Shown one piece after another: positions 11,723-12,691 of a stretch of 12,691 nucleotides of DNA (within the stretch, counting starts at the first letter, position 1; the number at the start of each line of letters is the position of its first letter). The position numbers and the translations under genes are program-made. A model generated the notes under the pieces. That model had not been told where the DNA came from and searched no databases. It worked only from the letters and a program-made list of their open reading frames with translations. The stretch is from JBFGRM01 sp041563675 (GTDB lineage Bacteria; Nitrospirota; Nitrospiria; Nitrospirales; Nitrospiraceae), in assembly GCA_041563675.1 (NCBI GenBank), contig JBFGRM010000050.1:1-12691 (forward strand). The letters are read 5' to 3'.

Positions 11723-12691
11723 CTACGCGCGTTCCTCGCCTTTCATGCTGCGAAGCACGTGCTCGGCCATGTCTCCCAACTGTGGCACCGCAGTCGGTTC
11801 CACCTCTTGCCCGGGGACGACCTTGGGCTTGGGGCTGATCTTGGCCAGGAGCTGCTCCTCCAGGGCTTCCGGGGACAAGTCCATCTCGTTCAGGATGGCA
11901 AGCAGACGTTGCAAGGCAAAGAGCGACTGCCGAACCCCTTGCCCCTCTACGGCGTTGGGCGAGTAGTCCCGTGAAATGGCCTGCCACAACCGGCTCTCCA
12001 CTTCATCCTGAAGCCTGCCGGTCGCGAAGGCGGTGAGCTTGTCCAGGAGTGCCGCCTCGCTGCCCTCCATGCCGTCGTAGACCGCGGCGGACCGTTCAAC
12101 CGCGCTCTTGGACAGCACCTCGAAGGTCAGTTTCCAGAGATCGACCGGTGGCCCGGACGATGCCTCCGGGGAGGACGAATCGTCGTGGCTCTTCGCTTGG
12201 AGCACTTGCAGGTACTGGTGCAGGGCTTTCACCTTGCGCCCGGCAAGGCTTCCCAAGGGAATGCCCCAGATGTGTGCGATCTCGTGGTCCTGAAGAGGCA
12301 CGAAGCCGACGGTGTTCAGCTCACGCTTCGCGAGGTTGAGTCGCGTCCGGTAGCGTTCCAGGCGGCGAATCTCCGATTGATACTCGACGGGAAGACGAGC
12401 TTTTCGGTACTGGTCCTCCTCGATCTCCTCCTTGTCCCACTGTTTGTCCAGCGAGCGGATCGCGGGTCTGGAAACCGCGATGCGCGCATTGCGCTTGAGC
12501 TGGTTGAGCTCGTCGCCCGTGCAGCTATAGCGCGTCTGGAGCATGTCCTCGGCGATCCTGCAGATCGCCTCGCTCGCGCCAATTTGCTTGGTGAGACATT
12601 GGATCTGCAGCCATATGCGCTCGCGCCGCTGACGGACCTGGACACGGTACTGCGCGGTTCGCTCGGCCACGCTTTCGATGGCGTCGCGCGA
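11723..12691 (-). CDS. Helical protein of unknown function, 5' end outside window
   Basis: The frame is open to the right edge (322 residues visible). A GTG at 12670 could serve as a start, but the reading frame continues through the edge, so the true N-terminus is probably outside. Visible features, counted from GTG 12670: a basic helical region (1-125) rich in Arg, Gln and Glu with coiled-coil character, then VGFVPLQDHEIAHIWGIPLG (121-140), which resembles a small folded or HTH-like module. A Ser/Pro linker (about 161-176) is followed by a helical C-terminal part with DEVESRLWQAISRD (222-235) and an acidic tail. I recognise no family. There is no membrane segment. The gene lies 68 bp upstream of the OB-fold gene on the same strand, but the latter seems to have its own promoter. 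Confidence 0.7.
   Translation of the reverse strand, partial: SRDAIESVAERTAQYRVQVRQRRERIWLQIQCLTKQIGASEAICRIAEDMLQTRYSCTGDELNQLKRNARIAVSRPAIRSLDKQWDKEEIEEDQYRKARLPVEYQSEIRRLERYRTRLNLAKRELNTVGFVPLQDHEIAHIWGIPLGSLAGRKVKALHQYLQVLQAKSHDDSSSPEASSGPPVDLWKLTFEVLSKSAVERSAAVYDGMEGSEAALLDKLTAFATGRLQDEVESRLWQAISRDYSPNAVEGQGVRQSLFALQRLLAILNEMDLSPEALEEQLLAKISPKPKVVPGQEVEPTAVPQLGDMAEHVLRSMKGEERA

Overview
The window is GC-rich, densely coded bacterial DNA. Signal peptides and an outer-membrane beta-barrel porin point to a diderm (Gram-negative) organism. The mix of an alginate-export-type porin, a molybdate transport operon, a PilZ protein and unfamiliar coiled-coil proteins would fit Nitrospirota or a related environmental lineage. 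No taxonomic marker gene is present, so that placement is only a guess. I see no transposase, integrase, CRISPR array or phage gene.

Layout. (1) 1-1115, minus: an exported TPR-type protein whose C-terminus lies outside the window. (2) 1116-1283: a divergent control region with two face-to-face sigma70-like promoters whose -35 boxes overlap, plus a 12-bp palindrome and a degenerate copy 21 bp away. (3) 1284-6796, plus: a five-gene cluster of an HTH/PBP-like regulator of the molybdate-binding COG1910 type, an alginate-export-family porin, then modA, modB and modC. (4) 6821-7625, minus: a PilZ c-di-GMP-binding protein and a small helical protein of unknown function. (5) 7844-9571, minus: an exported protein with an anchor-type beta domain and seven NxxGxxAF repeats, probably a seven-bladed propeller. 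(6) 9572-10231: about 660 bases without a protein gene. It holds a strong candidate for a stand-alone structured RNA (9868-9961, plus) with its own promoter, a perfect three-way junction and a U-tract. It also holds a nested palindromic element that runs into the CCA end of a tRNA-Met(CAT) gene at 10232-10307, minus. (7) 10308-12691: a coiled-coil protein (plus), a short secreted OB-fold-like protein (minus) that may be leaderless, and a helical protein (minus) cut by the right edge.

How the parts fit. The central block reads as an oxyanion (molybdate or tungstate) uptake unit. The regulator probably senses the ion through its PBP-like domain and acts on the twin sites between itself and the divergent TPR gene. 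The porin would supply an outer-membrane route, ModA periplasmic capture, and ModB/ModC the ATP-driven inner-membrane step. The right half is a looser collection of unknown proteins with several structured untranslated regions. The most interesting new signals are the three-way-junction RNA, the twin-operator divergent promoter, the porin inside the mod operon and the palindrome overlapping the tRNA end.
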